DNA of 64,000 nt, taken from assembly GCA_943331445.1 (NCBI GenBank), contig CALQLO010000010.1:1-64000 (forward strand), written 5' to 3'. The position numbers and the translations under genes were made by a program. The stretch's first letter is position 1. Each line of letters opens with the position of its first letter. Source of the DNA: Akkermansia muciniphila. GTDB lineage: Bacteria; Verrucomicrobiota; Verrucomicrobiia; Opitutales; UBA953. The notes beneath the pieces are model-generated. The model was not told the origin of the DNA, ran no database searches, and saw only the letters and a list, made by a program, of their open reading frames with translations. This document shows, one piece after another, positions 10,301 to 20,191 of the stretch.

Positions 10301-10658
10301 CCGTATGGTCTACCAATCCAAGCCGCGCGCGATGCTCGATGATTTCTTTGGTGCGTTCGACTGCCCTGACGCCGGCCAACCTCAGCCCAAGCGCAACGCC
10401 TCAATTACGCCCCTTCAATCACTCAACCTGCTTAACGGAAGTTTCTCCCTGAAGCAGGCCACGGCCCTGTCCGACCGCTTGAAGCGGGAAGCCGGCGAAG
10501 ACCCAGCCAAGCAGGCCGCCCGCGCCTTCGAGCTGCTCTTCCAGCGCGTCGCCAGTGGCGATGAACTCGCGGATGCGAGCCGCTTGATCACCGCCCAAGG
10601 ACTGCCCGCCTTCTGTCGGGCGATGTACAACGCCAACGAATTCGTCCGCATCGAATGA
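7377..10658 (+). CDS. PSCyt1-DUF1549-DUF1553 cytochrome protein with discoidin-like module
   Basis: The protein is 1093 residues from the ATG at 7377, chosen because it opens a clean signal peptide ([20 protein letters not shown]); an upstream in-frame GTG at 7299 would give an implausible leader. The cytochrome C domain has CVECH at 36-40. DUF1549 (about 140-360) has [12 protein letters not shown] near residue 324. A middle segment (about 587-718) resembles an F5/8-type C (discoidin) domain: [20 protein letters not shown], then GWAQLEF and [15 protein letters not shown]1553 is C-terminal (about 825-1080). The next gene (DUF1501) overlaps the stop as ATGA, so the two are translationally coupled. 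A redox role on a glycan is inferred. Confidence 0.93.
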   Translation: MRALPATLAAWLLTAASLSAAVDFDREIRPLLQDRCVECHGPKKNKAELRLDAKSFALKGGESGPAFVAGNAAKSLIFERITTQDDDKKMPPKGEPLTATQTEKIRQWIAEGAIWPENDADLAARRNPRLDHWAYQPIRRPANGRSIDDFIASGLKSKGLTMSQPADPRILIRRTYYDITGLPPTPEEVAAFVADHSDHAYAAMVNRLLASPRFGEKWARHWLDVARFAESDGFETNLARPNAWPYRDYVIQALNADLPYDQFIREQLAGDQFGADAATGFLVAGPFDKVKSPDPVLTANQRADELHDIIGTTASAFLGTTLACARCHDHKFDPIPTTDYYGFMAILQGVQHGERELRTVETKEREAKAEALRTELRPIEQSLRSFKPKAYLGRIQLTDEDDVRYAQPIAPTKQSHLIPYDKGTGKGLAQDPGDSQRLPNLSESYRWWNADKPGENFLTWKPALSGEVRIWISWGTWTTHAADARYVLDLDGDLKTTADQVEIARINQQYFADGSPAVPNERRWSGLKSAGMHRITPKSILILRAGDKGGPTAADIAVFEEVVPGTALPLPHLRVPVTQLANEEDFAPIDAKFVRFTINASTTEACIDELEVFDLAGKNIALGAKVSVSGLYANGKSIHQTRFLNDGKYGNASSWISSEKGAGWAQLEFTEPTQVSRVVWSRNRDPANPTLKDRLATGYRIETSLDGVKWTRVASSNDRLPSSFKERITSLPSLGEVPADKAAEVAALSRRQTELQAELTKFTGNSKGYVGRLVQPGPTLRKHRGDPTQPREPVPPGALSLIGTKMILPADAPESDRRKALADWIASKNNPLTARVIVNRLWHHHFGSGIVDTPSDLGLNGSRPTHPELLDFLASELMDHGWSLKHVHRLILSSRAFRQDSKRIEQAAALDASARLLWRYPPRRIEAEMLRDSMLATAGQLDFTMGGPGFDLFEPMTNYVKVYVTKQEFLPGDYRRMVYQSKPRAMLDDFFGAFDCPDAGQPQPKRNASITPLQSLNLLNGSFSLKQATALSDRLKREAGEDPAKQAARAFELLFQRVASGDELADASRLITAQGLPAFCRAMYNANEFVRIE

Positions 10659-12103
10659 ACCATCTCCTCAACCGCCGCGGCTTCCTCAGCCGAACGCTCT
10701 CTGGCCTGAGCAGCATCGCCTTCGCCCACTTACTCACGCAAGACCGACTGCTCGCCGACTCGCCCCTGCGCCCGCCGATTGACCCAGCCAATCCTTACGC
10801 CCCGCGTCCGCCGCACAAGGAAGCCAAGGCCAAGCGCGTCCTCGTCATCTTCTGCTCCGGTGCGCTCAGCCACGTCGACACCTTTGATTACAAGCCCGAG
10901 CTCATCAAGCGGCACGACACACCGATGCCGGGAAGCGAGGGCTTGGTCACCTTCCAAGGCGCCAACGGCAATCTCGTCAAACCCATCGCTGAATTCAAGC
11001 CGCGCGGGCAATCTGGCAAGATGGTCAGCGACCTCCTGCCGAACCTCGCCGAGATGGCTGACGAGATGTGCTTCATTCATTCGATGACCGGGAAGTCGAA
11101 CACCCACGGCCCCGCCGAGAGCCAGATGGGCACGGGCTTCACGCTCGATGGCTTCCCGAGTATGGGCTCTTGGGTGACCTACGCCCTCGGGAGCGAGAAT
11201 CAGAATCTGCCCGCGTTTGTCGCCATCCCTGATCCGCGCGGCGTCCCCCAGAACGGCCCCCGTCACTGGAACAGCGCGTTTCTTCCCGCATCTTTCCAGG
11301 GCACGGCGTTTAGCGCCCAACGTGCGATCCCGAACCTCGCTCGCCCGGCCGAGATCACTCCCGAGGCCGATCGCGCAACGCGCGACTACCTCCGCCGGCT
11401 CAATGACCGACACCTCGAGAAGAACCCTGGCGACTCCGACCTGTCGGCCCGCATTTCATCTTATGAACTCGCGGCCCGCATGCAGCTCAACGCCGCCGAA
11501 CTTTCCGACCTCTCTGGCGAGTCCGCCGCGACTCGCGCCCTGTACGGCGCCGACGACAGCAACGTCAACAAGGCCGGGTTCGCTAAGAACTGCATCCTCG
11601 CCCGTCGCCTGCTCGAGAAGGGCGTGCGCTTCGTCCAGCTCTTCAACGGATCGTACGCCATGGGCGAAGGCGTCGGCAACTGGGACGGCCACAAAAGCAT
11701 TGTCAGCCAATACGCCGTCCACGCCCCCATCCTCGACCAGCCCGCCGCCGCCCTCCTCAAGGACCTCAAGGCCCGCGGCCTGCTCAAGGACACCTTGGTG
11801 GCTTTCGTGACCGAATTCGGTCGTATGCCCACCTTCCAAAAGGGTGCCAACGGCCGGGACCATAATCCCAAGGGGTTCACCATCTGGTTAGCCGGGGCCG
11901 GCGTGAAACGCGGGTACAGCCATGGAGAAACCGATGATTTCGGGCACATGGCGGTCAAAGACGTCACGACCATCTACGACCTGCATGCCACCATGCTGCA
12001 CCTGCTCGGCCTGGATCATGAACGCCTCAGCTTCTACAACAACGGGGTCGAACGCCGCCTCACCGACGTCCACGGCCACGTCATCAAGCCCATTCTGGCC
12101 TAA
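10655..12103 (+). CDS. DUF1501 domain protein, Tat-exported
   Basis: The 482-residue protein begins with a twin-arginine signal ([16 protein letters not shown]) and is DUF1501 throughout: [37 protein letters not shown] and the C-terminal [12 protein letters not shown]. Its ATG overlaps the TGA of the preceding cytochrome gene, the tightest of the three DUF1549/DUF1501 pairs here. It is most similar in layout to the 4707 protein and less so to the 32830 protein. A perfect palindrome lies six bases after its stop and may end the transcript. Confidence 0.92.
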   Translation: MNHLLNRRGFLSRTLSGLSSIAFAHLLTQDRLLADSPLRPPIDPANPYAPRPPHKEAKAKRVLVIFCSGALSHVDTFDYKPELIKRHDTPMPGSEGLVTFQGANGNLVKPIAEFKPRGQSGKMVSDLLPNLAEMADEMCFIHSMTGKSNTHGPAESQMGTGFTLDGFPSMGSWVTYALGSENQNLPAFVAIPDPRGVPQNGPRHWNSAFLPASFQGTAFSAQRAIPNLARPAEITPEADRATRDYLRRLNDRHLEKNPGDSDLSARISSYELAARMQLNAAELSDLSGESAATRALYGADDSNVNKAGFAKNCILARRLLEKGVRFVQLFNGSYAMGEGVGNWDGHKSIVSQYAVHAPILDQPAAALLKDLKARGLLKDTLVAFVTEFGRMPTFQKGANGRDHNPKGFTIWLAGAGVKRGYSHGETDDFGHMAVKDVTTIYDLHATMLHLLGLDHERLSFYNNGVERRLTDVHGHVIKPILA

Positions 12104-12109
12104 GCGCCG

Positions 12110-12125
12110 CCCGCAATATTGCGGG
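12110..12125. terminator. Palindrome, possible terminator
   Basis: CCCGCAATATTGCGGG is a perfect 16-base palindrome six bases after the DUF1501 stop. It can fold as a 6-bp GC-rich stem with an ATAT loop and is followed by ATATTTT. The T-tract is short, so termination is likely but not certain. Confidence 0.4.
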
Positions 12126-12133
12126 ATATTTTG

Positions 12134-12159
12134 GGAACTTGCCCGCCGCCGCGAGGGTC
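12134..12159 (+). promoter_or_regulatory. ECF-sigma-like promoter, GGAAC-N18-GTC
   Basis: GGAAC at 12134-12138 and GTC at 12157-12159 are 18 bases apart. The site begins nine bases after the palindrome at 12110-12125 and ends 55 bases before the DUF1592 start, so terminator and promoter appear back to back. Confidence 0.45.
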
Positions 12160-12214
12160 ACATAAATACCTCGGCGACCACCCCCCTTCGCCCCTCCCTT
12201 TTTTGTCACCCAAA

Positions 12215-14677
12215 ATGTCTCTTCGCCGTCACCTTTCCCCGGCCTGCGTGCTCATTACCCTGAGCCTTGGCTTCACGACCGCCGTCCGTGCGGCGGAACC
12301 CTACGAAGCCTTCATTGAGAAGCACTGCGTCCGTTGCCACGGACAGGATAAACAGAAAGGCGACCTGCGTTTCGATAAGCTTTCGCGCGACTTCAAACTG
12401 GGCGCCGACACCCATCATTGGGCCGAGGCCATGGAAAACGTGAACAGCGGCGAGATGCCACCGAAGAAGGACAAGGAGCCCAAGCCGACCCAGGCCGAGA
12501 TCGCCGCCTTCGTCGCTAGCCTGGACGGAGCCCTAAAAGATGGCCGCGCTTCGCGCATGGCGGCGCGCCCTTCCGTCGCCCACTACCGCCTCAGCCGAAA
12601 GGAATACCAGAACACGGTCTACGATCTGCTCGGTGCTCGCTATAACCCAGCCATTCCGGGCGGCCTGAATGAAGACTCCCTCTGGCACGGCTACGATCGC
12701 ATCGGCTCCATGCTGTCGCTTTCGCCCTCGCACGTGGATCGCTATTATCGTGCCGCCGACACCGTCCTCGACCGCAGCTTCCCCACGAAATCGAGCGAAG
12801 CCCGCAAGGTTCGTAAGACGGCCGAGGAGATGGGTTACGGTGACAAGAATTCCATGAAGTCCATCCAGGAGTCGCTGGATAGATTCGGCATCAAGCGCCC
12901 ACTGCGTTACCTCCTCTACCCAGGTCGCGTCCCGACGGCCCTCTCCCCTCAGTGGTTCGGCAAAACTGGCCCGGAACACAGCGGGCTCTACCGCATGCGC
13001 ATCCAAGCTAGCGGCATTCGTCCACTGGGCGGCCAGCCTGCCCATTTGAGCATCGGCAAAGAGACCGGCGAAGAAACCGTGTCCGGCCTCATTGAATTCG
13101 ATATCAACGCACCGGAAGACAGCCCGAAAGTCTACGAGTTCGAGGTCTTCCTCGATATGCCTTCGAGCCTCAACTTCGCCGTCGTGGCCACGGAAGGCGT
13201 GGACCGCCGAGCCGGTGCCGCCTTCCGCAATGCCCTGACCAGCGGACCCGCCTATATCTTCACGCATAGCAGCGAAACGCGGACCCTGAACGCCAACGCC
13301 CCGCAGATGTTCGATGACAAAGGCCACAGCATTTTCTCTACGGTACTCGTCGATTGGATCGAATGGGAAGGCCCCCTGGAAACCAAAGCAGAAAAATCAC
13401 GTCGCGAGGGCTTAATGCCTCCGGACAACGCCACACCTGAAGTGGTAGCGCAGTACCTGCAGCGCTTTGCCGAACGGGCCTGGCGTCGTCCCGTTCAGAA
13501 CCATGAATTGGAAGAGTATCTTAAAACTTACCGTTCGGAACGCACCGCCGGCGAGAAGGTGGCCGAGGCCTACCGTGCCGCCCTGCAAGGCGTCCTCACC
13601 TCGCGCAATTTCATCTACCTCGTCGAAGGCGAGCCGAAAGCCCGAGAACAGCTCACCGATTACGAACTCGCCTCGCGCGTCTCGTATTTCCTCTGGAGCT
13701 CGATGCCGGATGACGGCCTCTTCACCGCCGCCAAAGGAAATACCCTCAAAGGCGAGGCACTGAAGAAGGAAATCGACCGCATGATTGCCGACCCCCGCAC
13801 CAGCCGCTTCGTCGATGACTTCTCCCGCCAGTGGCTCCAATTAAACCGCGTGGGCATGTTCCCGCCGGACAAGAAGCTCTTCCCTAATTACGACCCATGG
13901 CTAGAGACGAGCATGCGCGGGGAAGTCGTCGAATATTTCCGCGAGATGTTCGTGAAAAACCAACCCGTGGAAGGCTTCATCCATTCCGACTGGACCATGG
14001 CGAACTCTCGCCTCTGCGATTTCTACGGCCTACCCGAGCCCAAGACGGAAGGTTTCCAGCGCGTCTCGCTCAAACCTGAAGACCATCGGGGCGGCCTGCT
14101 CACCATGGGCGCCGTCCTCGGCCTCACCTCTGACGGCACCCGTCACCGCCCAATTCACCGCGGCGTCTGGCTGAGCGACGCAATCCTGGGCAAGACGCCC
14201 CCCTCGCCCCCAGCGAATGTCCCGGCGATTGAACCCAGCACGGCCCAAAACCCCAAGGCCTCCCTGCGCGACAAACTTGCGGTTCACTCCAAGAATCCGA
14301 ATTGCGCCGCCTGCCACGCCAAGATCGACCCCTTGGGCTTTGCCTGGGATAACTATGACGCCATCGGCCAGTGGCGTACCGTCGAGAAGGTCCCTGCAGG
14401 CCTCGGTGCTGACCCAGCCATCAATCCGGCTGGCACGATGCCCGATGGTCGTGCCTTCCAGGATTCCAACGCCTTCAAACAGTTGCTGATTGCCGACCGC
14501 GACGCCGTCGCCCGGGCCTTCATCGAACACCTCTGCACCTACGCCCTCCGCCGCGTGCTCACCTTTGACGACCGCGAAGACATCAAAGCTATCGCCGCCG
14601 AAGCGAAGAAGAACGATTATCGTATCAAGGATATCGTGAAAGCCGTAGCCACATCCGAACTCCTTCAGAAACGCTGA
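12215..14677 (+). CDS. DUF1587/DUF1592/DUF1588/DUF1585 cytochrome protein
   Basis: The 820-residue protein starts at the ATG in CCAAAATGTCT, which opens a signal peptide (about 1-27); an in-frame TTG at 12119 gives an implausible leader. An N-terminal cytochrome motif CVRCH is at 38-42, followed by a PSCyt3-like region with [13 protein letters not shown]1587 (about 120-190, [17 protein letters not shown]) is followed by a beta-rich insert (about 250-390), then DUF1595/DUF1592 (about 420-610, [18 protein letters not shown]), DUF1588 (about 620-680, [12 protein letters not shown]) and DUF1585 with [13 protein letters not shown] near 695-707. It is paired with the DUF1552 gene at 14821 and leads the operon that contains the five-paralog block. 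Confidence 0.92.
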   Translation: MSLRRHLSPACVLITLSLGFTTAVRAAEPYEAFIEKHCVRCHGQDKQKGDLRFDKLSRDFKLGADTHHWAEAMENVNSGEMPPKKDKEPKPTQAEIAAFVASLDGALKDGRASRMAARPSVAHYRLSRKEYQNTVYDLLGARYNPAIPGGLNEDSLWHGYDRIGSMLSLSPSHVDRYYRAADTVLDRSFPTKSSEARKVRKTAEEMGYGDKNSMKSIQESLDRFGIKRPLRYLLYPGRVPTALSPQWFGKTGPEHSGLYRMRIQASGIRPLGGQPAHLSIGKETGEETVSGLIEFDINAPEDSPKVYEFEVFLDMPSSLNFAVVATEGVDRRAGAAFRNALTSGPAYIFTHSSETRTLNANAPQMFDDKGHSIFSTVLVDWIEWEGPLETKAEKSRREGLMPPDNATPEVVAQYLQRFAERAWRRPVQNHELEEYLKTYRSERTAGEKVAEAYRAALQGVLTSRNFIYLVEGEPKAREQLTDYELASRVSYFLWSSMPDDGLFTAAKGNTLKGEALKKEIDRMIADPRTSRFVDDFSRQWLQLNRVGMFPPDKKLFPNYDPWLETSMRGEVVEYFREMFVKNQPVEGFIHSDWTMANSRLCDFYGLPEPKTEGFQRVSLKPEDHRGGLLTMGAVLGLTSDGTRHRPIHRGVWLSDAILGKTPPSPPANVPAIEPSTAQNPKASLRDKLAVHSKNPNCAACHAKIDPLGFAWDNYDAIGQWRTVEKVPAGLGADPAINPAGTMPDGRAFQDSNAFKQLLIADRDAVARAFIEHLCTYALRRVLTFDDREDIKAIAAEAKKNDYRIKDIVKAVATSELLQKR

Positions 14678-14682
14678 GTTAT

Positions 14683-14779
14683 GTTCCTCGTTCATTGTTC
14701 ATAGTTCATAGTTCCACGTCCCCGGCCAAAGAACCAAGCACCAAGCACGAAGAACGAAGAACTAAGAACCAAGAACTTT
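14683..14779. repeat. Heptanucleotide inverted-repeat array, intergenic copy
   Basis: Five in-phase units of GTTCNNN (14683-14717) are followed by a 13-base centre and seven units starting GAAC or GCAC (14731-14779). The right arm is largely the reverse complement of the left, so the array can fold into a large imperfect hairpin. It fills most of the gap between the DUF1592 and DUF1552 genes. The same unit type occurs inside four genes downstream. Confidence 0.85.
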
Positions 14780-14820
14780 ATTTAACTAAGACCCCCCTTT
14801 AACCAAAAACCAAAACAAAC

Positions 14821-16179
14821 ATGTCCAACTACCTATCCCAGTCCTGGTTGATCAATCGGCGCCATGCCCTTCAGGCCATGGGCACACTCGTCTCCCTCCC
14901 CCTACTGGAGTGCATGATTCCGCTCCGGGCGAAGGAGAGCGCCACCGCCACCCCCAAGCGCAGTGCGTTCATCTACCTCGCCAACGGCGTCCACTCGCTC
15001 AACTACCAGATCACGAAGCCGGGTGCGGATTATCAATTCTCCCGCTCCCTCTCCCCGCTGGAGAAGCACCGTCAGGTCATCACCCCGATCAGCGGCTTGC
15101 ACCACCCGGGCAATCTCGGCTGGCACCACAATTGCATCAGCACCTGGTTGACGGGTGGCAAACTCGGCCCCACGGACCGCAACACAATCTCCGTGGACCA
15201 AAAGATGGCCGAAATCACGGCGCAGCATACGCGCATCAGTTCACTGGAGGTCGCGCTTACCGATGTCTCCCTGGCCTGGACCGCCGACGGCGTCCGCCTC
15301 CCCGCCATGCGCCGTTGCAGTGAAATCTTCGCCTCCATGTTTGAAGAGCCGAAGAACGGTAAGACGGCCCAACGCCGCGAACTCCGCCGCAAGGGCAGCG
15401 TCCTCGACGCCAACCTCGAAGAAGTCCGCCAACTCGAGAAGAAAATGGGCACCGAAGACAAAGGCCGCATGGATCAATACCTCACCTCCGTCCGCGAAGC
15501 GGAAATCCGCACCCGCCGTGCCGATGCCTGGCTCGACACGCCGCTGCCTTCCGTCTCGGAATCCGACCGCAAGCGCACCAATCGCGACATCGCCGACACC
15601 AAGGCCGGTGACTATTTCCGCACGGTCTACGACATCATGGTGCTCGCCTTCCAGACGGACGTGACGCGCGTCGCTACCTTCAGCATGGGTGGCGAAGGGA
15701 ATGCCTTCGCCATTCCGGAAATCGGCATCACCGAATCCCGCCACCAACTCAGCCACCACGGAGGCGACCCCGGCTACATGGAGAAGCTCACGAAATACGA
15801 CACCTTCGCCATCGAGCAATTCAGCTACTTCCTCACCCGCCTCGCCGAAACTAAAGACTTCAGCGGCAAGCCCCTACTCGGCTCGACGATGTCCCTCTTC
15901 GGCAGCGGCATGTCCTACGGCCACAGCCACGGCAATGCCAACCTCCCGCTGGTGCTCGCCGGCGGCTCCGATCTCGGCCTGAAGCACGGCACCCACCTCG
16001 ACTACAATCAAGGACACTTCTCGGGCTACCAGCTCGATAAGCCCTCCCAGCATTACGGCCTCTGCAGCCGCCCCGCAAACACCGACGCCCACATGAGCAA
16101 CTTGTTGCTCCTGATGGCCCAGCGCATGGGCGTGGAAATCGACCGTTTCGGCGACAGCAACAAGGTCGTCTCGCTCTAA
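14821..16179 (+). CDS. DUF1552 domain protein
   Basis: The 452-residue protein begins with a twin-arginine-like leader ([19 protein letters not shown]); the motif is degenerate, so Tat export is probable rather than certain. The remainder is DUF1552: [27 protein letters not shown], a long charged helical region (about 170-240), [16 protein letters not shown] and a C-terminal [11 protein letters not shown]. It follows the DUF1592 gene across the heptad-repeat spacer, the pairing also seen at 44888/47584 and 56712/60758. Its TAA overlaps the next ATG (TAATG), coupling it to the five-paralog block. Function beyond this association is unknown. Confidence 0.92.
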   Translation: MSNYLSQSWLINRRHALQAMGTLVSLPLLECMIPLRAKESATATPKRSAFIYLANGVHSLNYQITKPGADYQFSRSLSPLEKHRQVITPISGLHHPGNLGWHHNCISTWLTGGKLGPTDRNTISVDQKMAEITAQHTRISSLEVALTDVSLAWTADGVRLPAMRRCSEIFASMFEEPKNGKTAQRRELRRKGSVLDANLEEVRQLEKKMGTEDKGRMDQYLTSVREAEIRTRRADAWLDTPLPSVSESDRKRTNRDIADTKAGDYFRTVYDIMVLAFQTDVTRVATFSMGGEGNAFAIPEIGITESRHQLSHHGGDPGYMEKLTKYDTFAIEQFSYFLTRLAETKDFSGKPLLGSTMSLFGSGMSYGHSHGNANLPLVLAGGSDLGLKHGTHLDYNQGHFSGYQLDKPSQHYGLCSRPANTDAHMSNLLLLMAQRMGVEIDRFGDSNKVVSL

Positions 16180-17471
16180 TGATGTTCTTGGTTCGTTGTT
16201 CGTTGTTCGTTGTTCTTGGTTTGTTGGGCGTTCGCGCCAACGCCGCCAACGAAGAACCAAGAACGAAGAACCAAGAACAAGTGGCGGTTCCGTTTCGACC
16301 CGAATCGGCAAAATTCCCTCCCTTGGAAAAGTCGGTGTCCTATCGGGGGGAACTCATCTTCGTGGACCATGCGAATCGACGAGGCTGTATCCGCGTAGAG
16401 GGCACGGGCCAGTTCCGACGGAACGACCCCCACCCCTTCGCCATGCTGCCCTACGGCATCATCCGCTATCACGGTGCGCCGGCTGACCTCCGGGATATCC
16501 CGCTCGGCACAGTCATGCGCGTACGCGCCTACCTCCCACCGGACCCCAAGACCTCTTCGGTGCCCGTACTCCCGATCAATAATAAAGAAAAGGATGCGAA
16601 TGGCTATCGAGGCACGGGGGTCTTCCCGGCCGAGAATCACGCCATCCTGCTCGAAGATGACGCCAGCTACTGCCTCCGGGAGGGTAAAGTCTGGAAACTT
16701 AAAGAAGTAGACCTCCAACTCAACCAAGGGATCGTCCTCGCCACCCTCGAACCGAAAGCAGGCGGCGACACTCAGGCCGCCGAACAGAAACTCACCCTCG
16801 ATACCGCCACCCGCTTCTGGCGAGGTCGCGAATGCCTTCGACTCGCCGACCTCATCGCCGATGGCACTTGGCCCGCCAGCGGCAAGAAATCCCTCGGCGG
16901 CCAGTCCGTCCTCCTCGGCCTCGTTTGGAAGCCTTGCCCAGATGGCATCTTCGTCCGTTTTCATATTTCTGACGTCTGGCTGGACGATGTTGCGACGCAA
17001 CGTGCCGCCCAGAGTCAGGCCGAAGTGCACAAGACTTTCATCCGTAGCCGCTGGATGCCGGCCTGGGTAGACGCTGTTGAGTATGGCAAGTTTGGCCGCG
17101 CCACCGTGACCGCGACGCTGTTCGGCGGCATGGATCCCTCCCTCTACGCGGACTTCCAGAAAGGGAGTTCGGCCATGATGAATGGGGCCGAGAACACCTT
17201 GAAACATACTGACGCCTCTTATGGCCCAGGGCACATGGCCTCCCGCGGCTCCATCCTAGATGTCACAAAGGCAGCGGGAGAAATCCCCCTTGGGAGCAGT
17301 GGCATCCAAGTCCGCTTCGAGACGGATCTCATCATCGAAGGCATTCGTCCTGGAAAAGTCGTCCGAGTCCGCCCGGCTGCCTGGCCAGTCGTCGAACTAC
17401 CCCGCGAAGAACACCTCGGCTCCTTCCGGCACGAGGAACGCTTTCCGACCCCGGCCATCTTTCAAAAATAA
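16179..17471 (+). CDS. Secreted protein of unrecognised family, paralog 1 of 5
   Basis: I do not recognise this 430-residue family. Residues 1-22 form a signal peptide ([20 protein letters not shown]) encoded by the left arm of a heptad array; residues 23-35 ([11 protein letters not shown]) come from the right arm. The mature part starts with [20 protein letters not shown] and carries family blocks [31 protein letters not shown], a WKLKEVDLQ segment, [48 protein letters not shown] and a C-terminal RFPTPAIF. It looks beta-rich and soluble. Start ATG overlaps the DUF1552 stop. Co-transcription with DUF1592/DUF1552 suggests a partner role, which is inference. Confidence 0.85.
   Translation: MMFLVRCSLFVVLGLLGVRANAANEEPRTKNQEQVAVPFRPESAKFPPLEKSVSYRGELIFVDHANRRGCIRVEGTGQFRRNDPHPFAMLPYGIIRYHGAPADLRDIPLGTVMRVRAYLPPDPKTSSVPVLPINNKEKDANGYRGTGVFPAENHAILLEDDASYCLREGKVWKLKEVDLQLNQGIVLATLEPKAGGDTQAAEQKLTLDTATRFWRGRECLRLADLIADGTWPASGKKSLGGQSVLLGLVWKPCPDGIFVRFHISDVWLDDVATQRAAQSQAEVHKTFIRSRWMPAWVDAVEYGKFGRATVTATLFGGMDPSLYADFQKGSSAMMNGAENTLKHTDASYGPGHMASRGSILDVTKAAGEIPLGSSGIQVRFETDLIIEGIRPGKVVRVRPAAWPVVELPREEHLGSFRHEERFPTPAIFQK
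16184..16278. repeat. Heptanucleotide inverted-repeat array inside paralog 1
   Basis: Six units GTTCTTG/GTTCGTT/GTTTGTT (16184-16225) form the left arm. The centre carries GGCGTT...AACGCC. Four exact units GAAGAAC/CAAGAAC (16251-16278) form the right arm. The arms are mutually complementary over most of their length. The array starts five bases inside the gene and encodes the hydrophobic core of the signal peptide and the first mature residues. Confidence 0.85.
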
Positions 17472-18703
17472 TGCGTCTCTGCCTTTCCTGTTTCTCCTTG
17501 GCCCTGTGCCTCGGGGCTTCCCTCCTTGCCGTCGCTGCGGAGGAACCGTTCCGACCCGAACAGGGCAAGTTCCCTCCGCTCGACAAATCGGTAGCTTACC
17601 GGGGTGAGTTAGTGTTCGTGGATCACGCCACCCGGCGCGGCAGCCTCCGCGTAGAATTTAAGAGTGAGTTCTTCCGGAGCCCACCGACCCCGTTCGCCAT
17701 GCTCCCCTACGGCATGGTTCGCTATCACGGCGCCCCCGCGGACCTTCGAGATATCCCGCTTGGGACGATTATGAATATTCGGGCCTTCCTTCCGCCCGAC
17801 CCGAAGAACTCCTCAGTGGTGACCACGCCAAACCATTGGTACCCCCTGCCCCTCGAGAATCACGCCATCCTCATCGAGGACGAACCTAGCCTCTGCCTGC
17901 GCGAAGGAAAAACCTGGAAGCTCAAAGAGATTGATCTTCAGAATAACCAAGGGGTGGTCCTCGCCACCCGCGCCTCCCAGGACGCTGCGGCCGCCAAGGA
18001 CCCCGAAGAAAAGCTGACCATCGATTCGACTACCCGCTTCTGGCGCGGCCGCGAAAGCCTCAGCCTCGCGGACCTAGTCGCCGAAGGCACTTGGCCCGCC
18101 AGCGGTAAAAAATCCCTCGGCGGCCAGTCCGTCCTCCTCGGCCTCATCTGGAAGCCGTGCCCGGATGGTATCTTCGTCCGCTACCACATCTCGGACGTCT
18201 GGCTGGACGACAAGGCGACGCAACGCGCTATCCAGAGCCAAACCGAAGTGCATATGAGCTTAATCCGTAGCCGCTGGATGCCCGCCTTTGTGGACAAAGT
18301 GGAATACGGAAAATTCGGTCGGGCCACGGTCACCGTTACACTGTTCGGAGGCATGGATCCATCCCTCTACGCCGACTTCAAGAAAGATGGCACGGGAGCC
18401 ATCAACGGGGCGGAAAACACTTTGAAGCATGCCGGCGGCTCCTATGGCCCTGCGCACATGGCATCGAAGGGCACCATCCAGGAAGTCATCAAGACCCCTG
18501 GCGTAGCCCCGATGGGCAGCAGCGGCATCCAAGTTCGCTTTGAGACCGATCTGATCATCGAAGGCATTCGCCCCGGGCGAGTCGTCCGTATCCGCCCCTC
18601 AGGCTGGCCGAACGTCTACATTCCGCGCGAAGAGTTTTTAGGCGAAGGCTCGAAGATAGAAGACCGCTTCCCGAGACCTGACATCTTTCCTATATACCGA
18701 TGA
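17471..18703 (+). CDS. Secreted protein of unrecognised family, paralog 2 of 5 (no heptad array)
   Basis: This 410-residue member has an ordinary signal peptide ([20 protein letters not shown]) and passes straight from VAAEEP to the family start FRPEQGKFPPLDKSVAYRGE. It therefore lacks the 13-16 residue hydrophilic segment that the other four carry, and its DNA has no 7-base periodicity there. The shared blocks are all present: [67 protein letters not shown] and [17 protein letters not shown]. Its ATG overlaps the stop of paralog 1 (TAATG) and its TGA overlaps the ATG of paralog 3. It serves as the likely array-free reference for the family. Confidence 0.85.
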   Translation: MRLCLSCFSLALCLGASLLAVAAEEPFRPEQGKFPPLDKSVAYRGELVFVDHATRRGSLRVEFKSEFFRSPPTPFAMLPYGMVRYHGAPADLRDIPLGTIMNIRAFLPPDPKNSSVVTTPNHWYPLPLENHAILIEDEPSLCLREGKTWKLKEIDLQNNQGVVLATRASQDAAAAKDPEEKLTIDSTTRFWRGRESLSLADLVAEGTWPASGKKSLGGQSVLLGLIWKPCPDGIFVRYHISDVWLDDKATQRAIQSQTEVHMSLIRSRWMPAFVDKVEYGKFGRATVTVTLFGGMDPSLYADFKKDGTGAINGAENTLKHAGGSYGPAHMASKGTIQEVIKTPGVAPMGSSGIQVRFETDLIIEGIRPGRVVRIRPSGWPNVYIPREEFLGEGSKIEDRFPRPDIFPIYR

Positions 18704-20037
18704 AAATATTCTTGGTTCTTCGTTCTTCGTTCGTGGCACAACGTTCATGGTTCTTAGTTCTTTGTTCTTCGTTGATGGTTGCTAGCGCTTTTGCCGCCAA
18801 CGAAGCACCAGGAACCAAGAACAAGGAACAGGTAGCGGAAATCTACCGCCCGCAGGCGGGGAAGTTTCCGGACCTTGAAAAAGCCCACGCCTACCGGGGC
18901 GAACTCATCTTCGTAGACCACGCCAACCGTCGAGGAAGCATCCGCGTAGCAGGCGAAGGCATGTTCCGTCGCAATGATCCGCACCCCTTCGCGATGCTGC
19001 CCTACGGCATAATTCGCTATCACGGCGCGCCGGCTGACCTCCGGGACATCCCGCTCGGGACCATGATGCACGTGCTCGCCTACCTCCCACCCGACCCGAG
19101 GATTTCCGCCGTACCGGTCTTGCCTGAAAATAACAAGGAGAAGGACGCTGGCCACTATCGTGGTGCGGGCGTGTTTCCCGCCGAGAACCATGTTCTCCTC
19201 ATCGAAGACGAAGCCAGTTACTGCCTGCGCGAGGGCAAAGCCTGGAAACTCAAAGAAGTGGAGCTGCAGTCGAGCAACCAAGGCATGATCCTAGCCACCC
19301 TTGAAGCAAAGCAAAGCGGCGACGGCAAAGCGACCGAACAAAAGCTGACCTTCGACGGCGCGCTCCGCATCTGGCGCGGCCGCGAATGCCTGACCATCGC
19401 CGAGTTGATCGCCGAAGGCGCTTGGCCAGCCAGCGGCAAGAAATCCCTGAACGCCCAATCCGTCCTCCTCGGGCTGACGTGGAAGCCAACCCCGGATGGC
19501 ATCTTCCAGCGCTTCCACATTTCGGATATCTGGCTAGACGATGCCTCCATCCAACGTGCCGCCAAAAACCAGACCGAGACCCACACGGCTTTAATTCGCG
19601 GCCGCTGGATGCCCGCGTTTGTAGATACCGTGGAATACGGAAAATTCGGTCGCGCGACCGTGACCGTGACCTTGTTCGGCGGGATGGACCCTTCCCTTTA
19701 CGCGGATTTTAATAAGGACAGCCCCGTCCTCATCAACGGGGCCGAGAATACGCTGAAGCACGACGGGGGGCACTATGGCCCTGGCCACCTAGCCTCTCGC
19801 GGCACCATCCTAGGCGTCGTCAAGACTCCCGGGACCGCGCCGATGGGCAGCAGTGGCATCCAAGTGCGCTTTGAGACCGATCTGATCATCGAAGGTATTC
19901 GTCCCGGACGAGTCGTTCGCATCCATCCCAAGGGATGGCCGGATGTCGTGCTCCCTCGCGAAGAATATTTGGGCGACGGCCCCCGGCAAGAAGACCGCTT
20001 CCCGAGCCCAGCGATCTTCCCGAAATATAATCTATGA
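18700..20037 (+). CDS. Secreted protein of unrecognised family, paralog 3 of 5
   Basis: At 445 residues this is the longest member, because its heptad-encoded leader is the longest in frame: about 35 residues of signal peptide ending ASAFA, then [11 protein letters not shown] from the right arm. A GTG at 18733 aligns with the starts of paralogs 4 and 5, so a shorter product is possible. The mature region follows the family pattern ([80 protein letters not shown]). Long stretches are close to paralogs 1 and 4 at DNA level, suggesting recent duplication or gene conversion. The ATG overlaps the preceding TGA (ATGA). Confidence 0.84.
   Translation: MKIFLVLRSSFVAQRSWFLVLCSSLMVASAFAANEAPGTKNKEQVAEIYRPQAGKFPDLEKAHAYRGELIFVDHANRRGSIRVAGEGMFRRNDPHPFAMLPYGIIRYHGAPADLRDIPLGTMMHVLAYLPPDPRISAVPVLPENNKEKDAGHYRGAGVFPAENHVLLIEDEASYCLREGKAWKLKEVELQSSNQGMILATLEAKQSGDGKATEQKLTFDGALRIWRGRECLTIAELIAEGAWPASGKKSLNAQSVLLGLTWKPTPDGIFQRFHISDIWLDDASIQRAAKNQTETHTALIRGRWMPAFVDTVEYGKFGRATVTVTLFGGMDPSLYADFNKDSPVLINGAENTLKHDGGHYGPGHLASRGTILGVVKTPGTAPMGSSGIQVRFETDLIIEGIRPGRVVRIHPKGWPDVVLPREEYLGDGPRQEDRFPSPAIFPKYNL
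18708..18831. repeat. Heptanucleotide inverted-repeat array inside paralog 3
   Basis: Eleven in-phase 7-base units from 18708 to 18784, mostly GTTCTTN, GTTCATG and GTTGATG, form the left arm. The right arm (about 18798-18831) carries diverged CGAAGCA/CCAGGAA/CCAAGAA/CAAGGAA units. The array begins eight bases after the A of the start codon and ends where the conserved mature protein begins. Confidence 0.83.
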
Positions 20038-20048
20038 AGACGGTCTTC

Positions 20049-20191
20049 ATTCTTTGTTCTTAGTGCCTAGTTCTTTGTTCATCGTTCATCGCTCATGGCA
20101 TACCGTTCATCGTTCTTGATTCTTTGCTCTTCGTTGATGCTTGTTTGTGTCTTTGCCGCCAACGAAGCACCAGGAACCAAGAACCAAGAAC
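20049..20191. repeat. Heptanucleotide inverted-repeat array at the start of paralog 4
   Basis: Fourteen in-phase 7-base units run from 20049 to 20146 and four right-arm units (GAAGCAC, CAGGAAC, CAAGAAC, CAAGAAC) from 20164 to 20191. This is the longest array in the window. Its first part lies upstream of the usable start codon and contains an in-frame stop for the coupled ATG at 20034. Confidence 0.85.

Noticed and set aside
17471-18703. Paralog 2 as a truncated copy
   Set aside because: It is shorter only by the array-encoded segment; all conserved blocks and the C-terminus are present.
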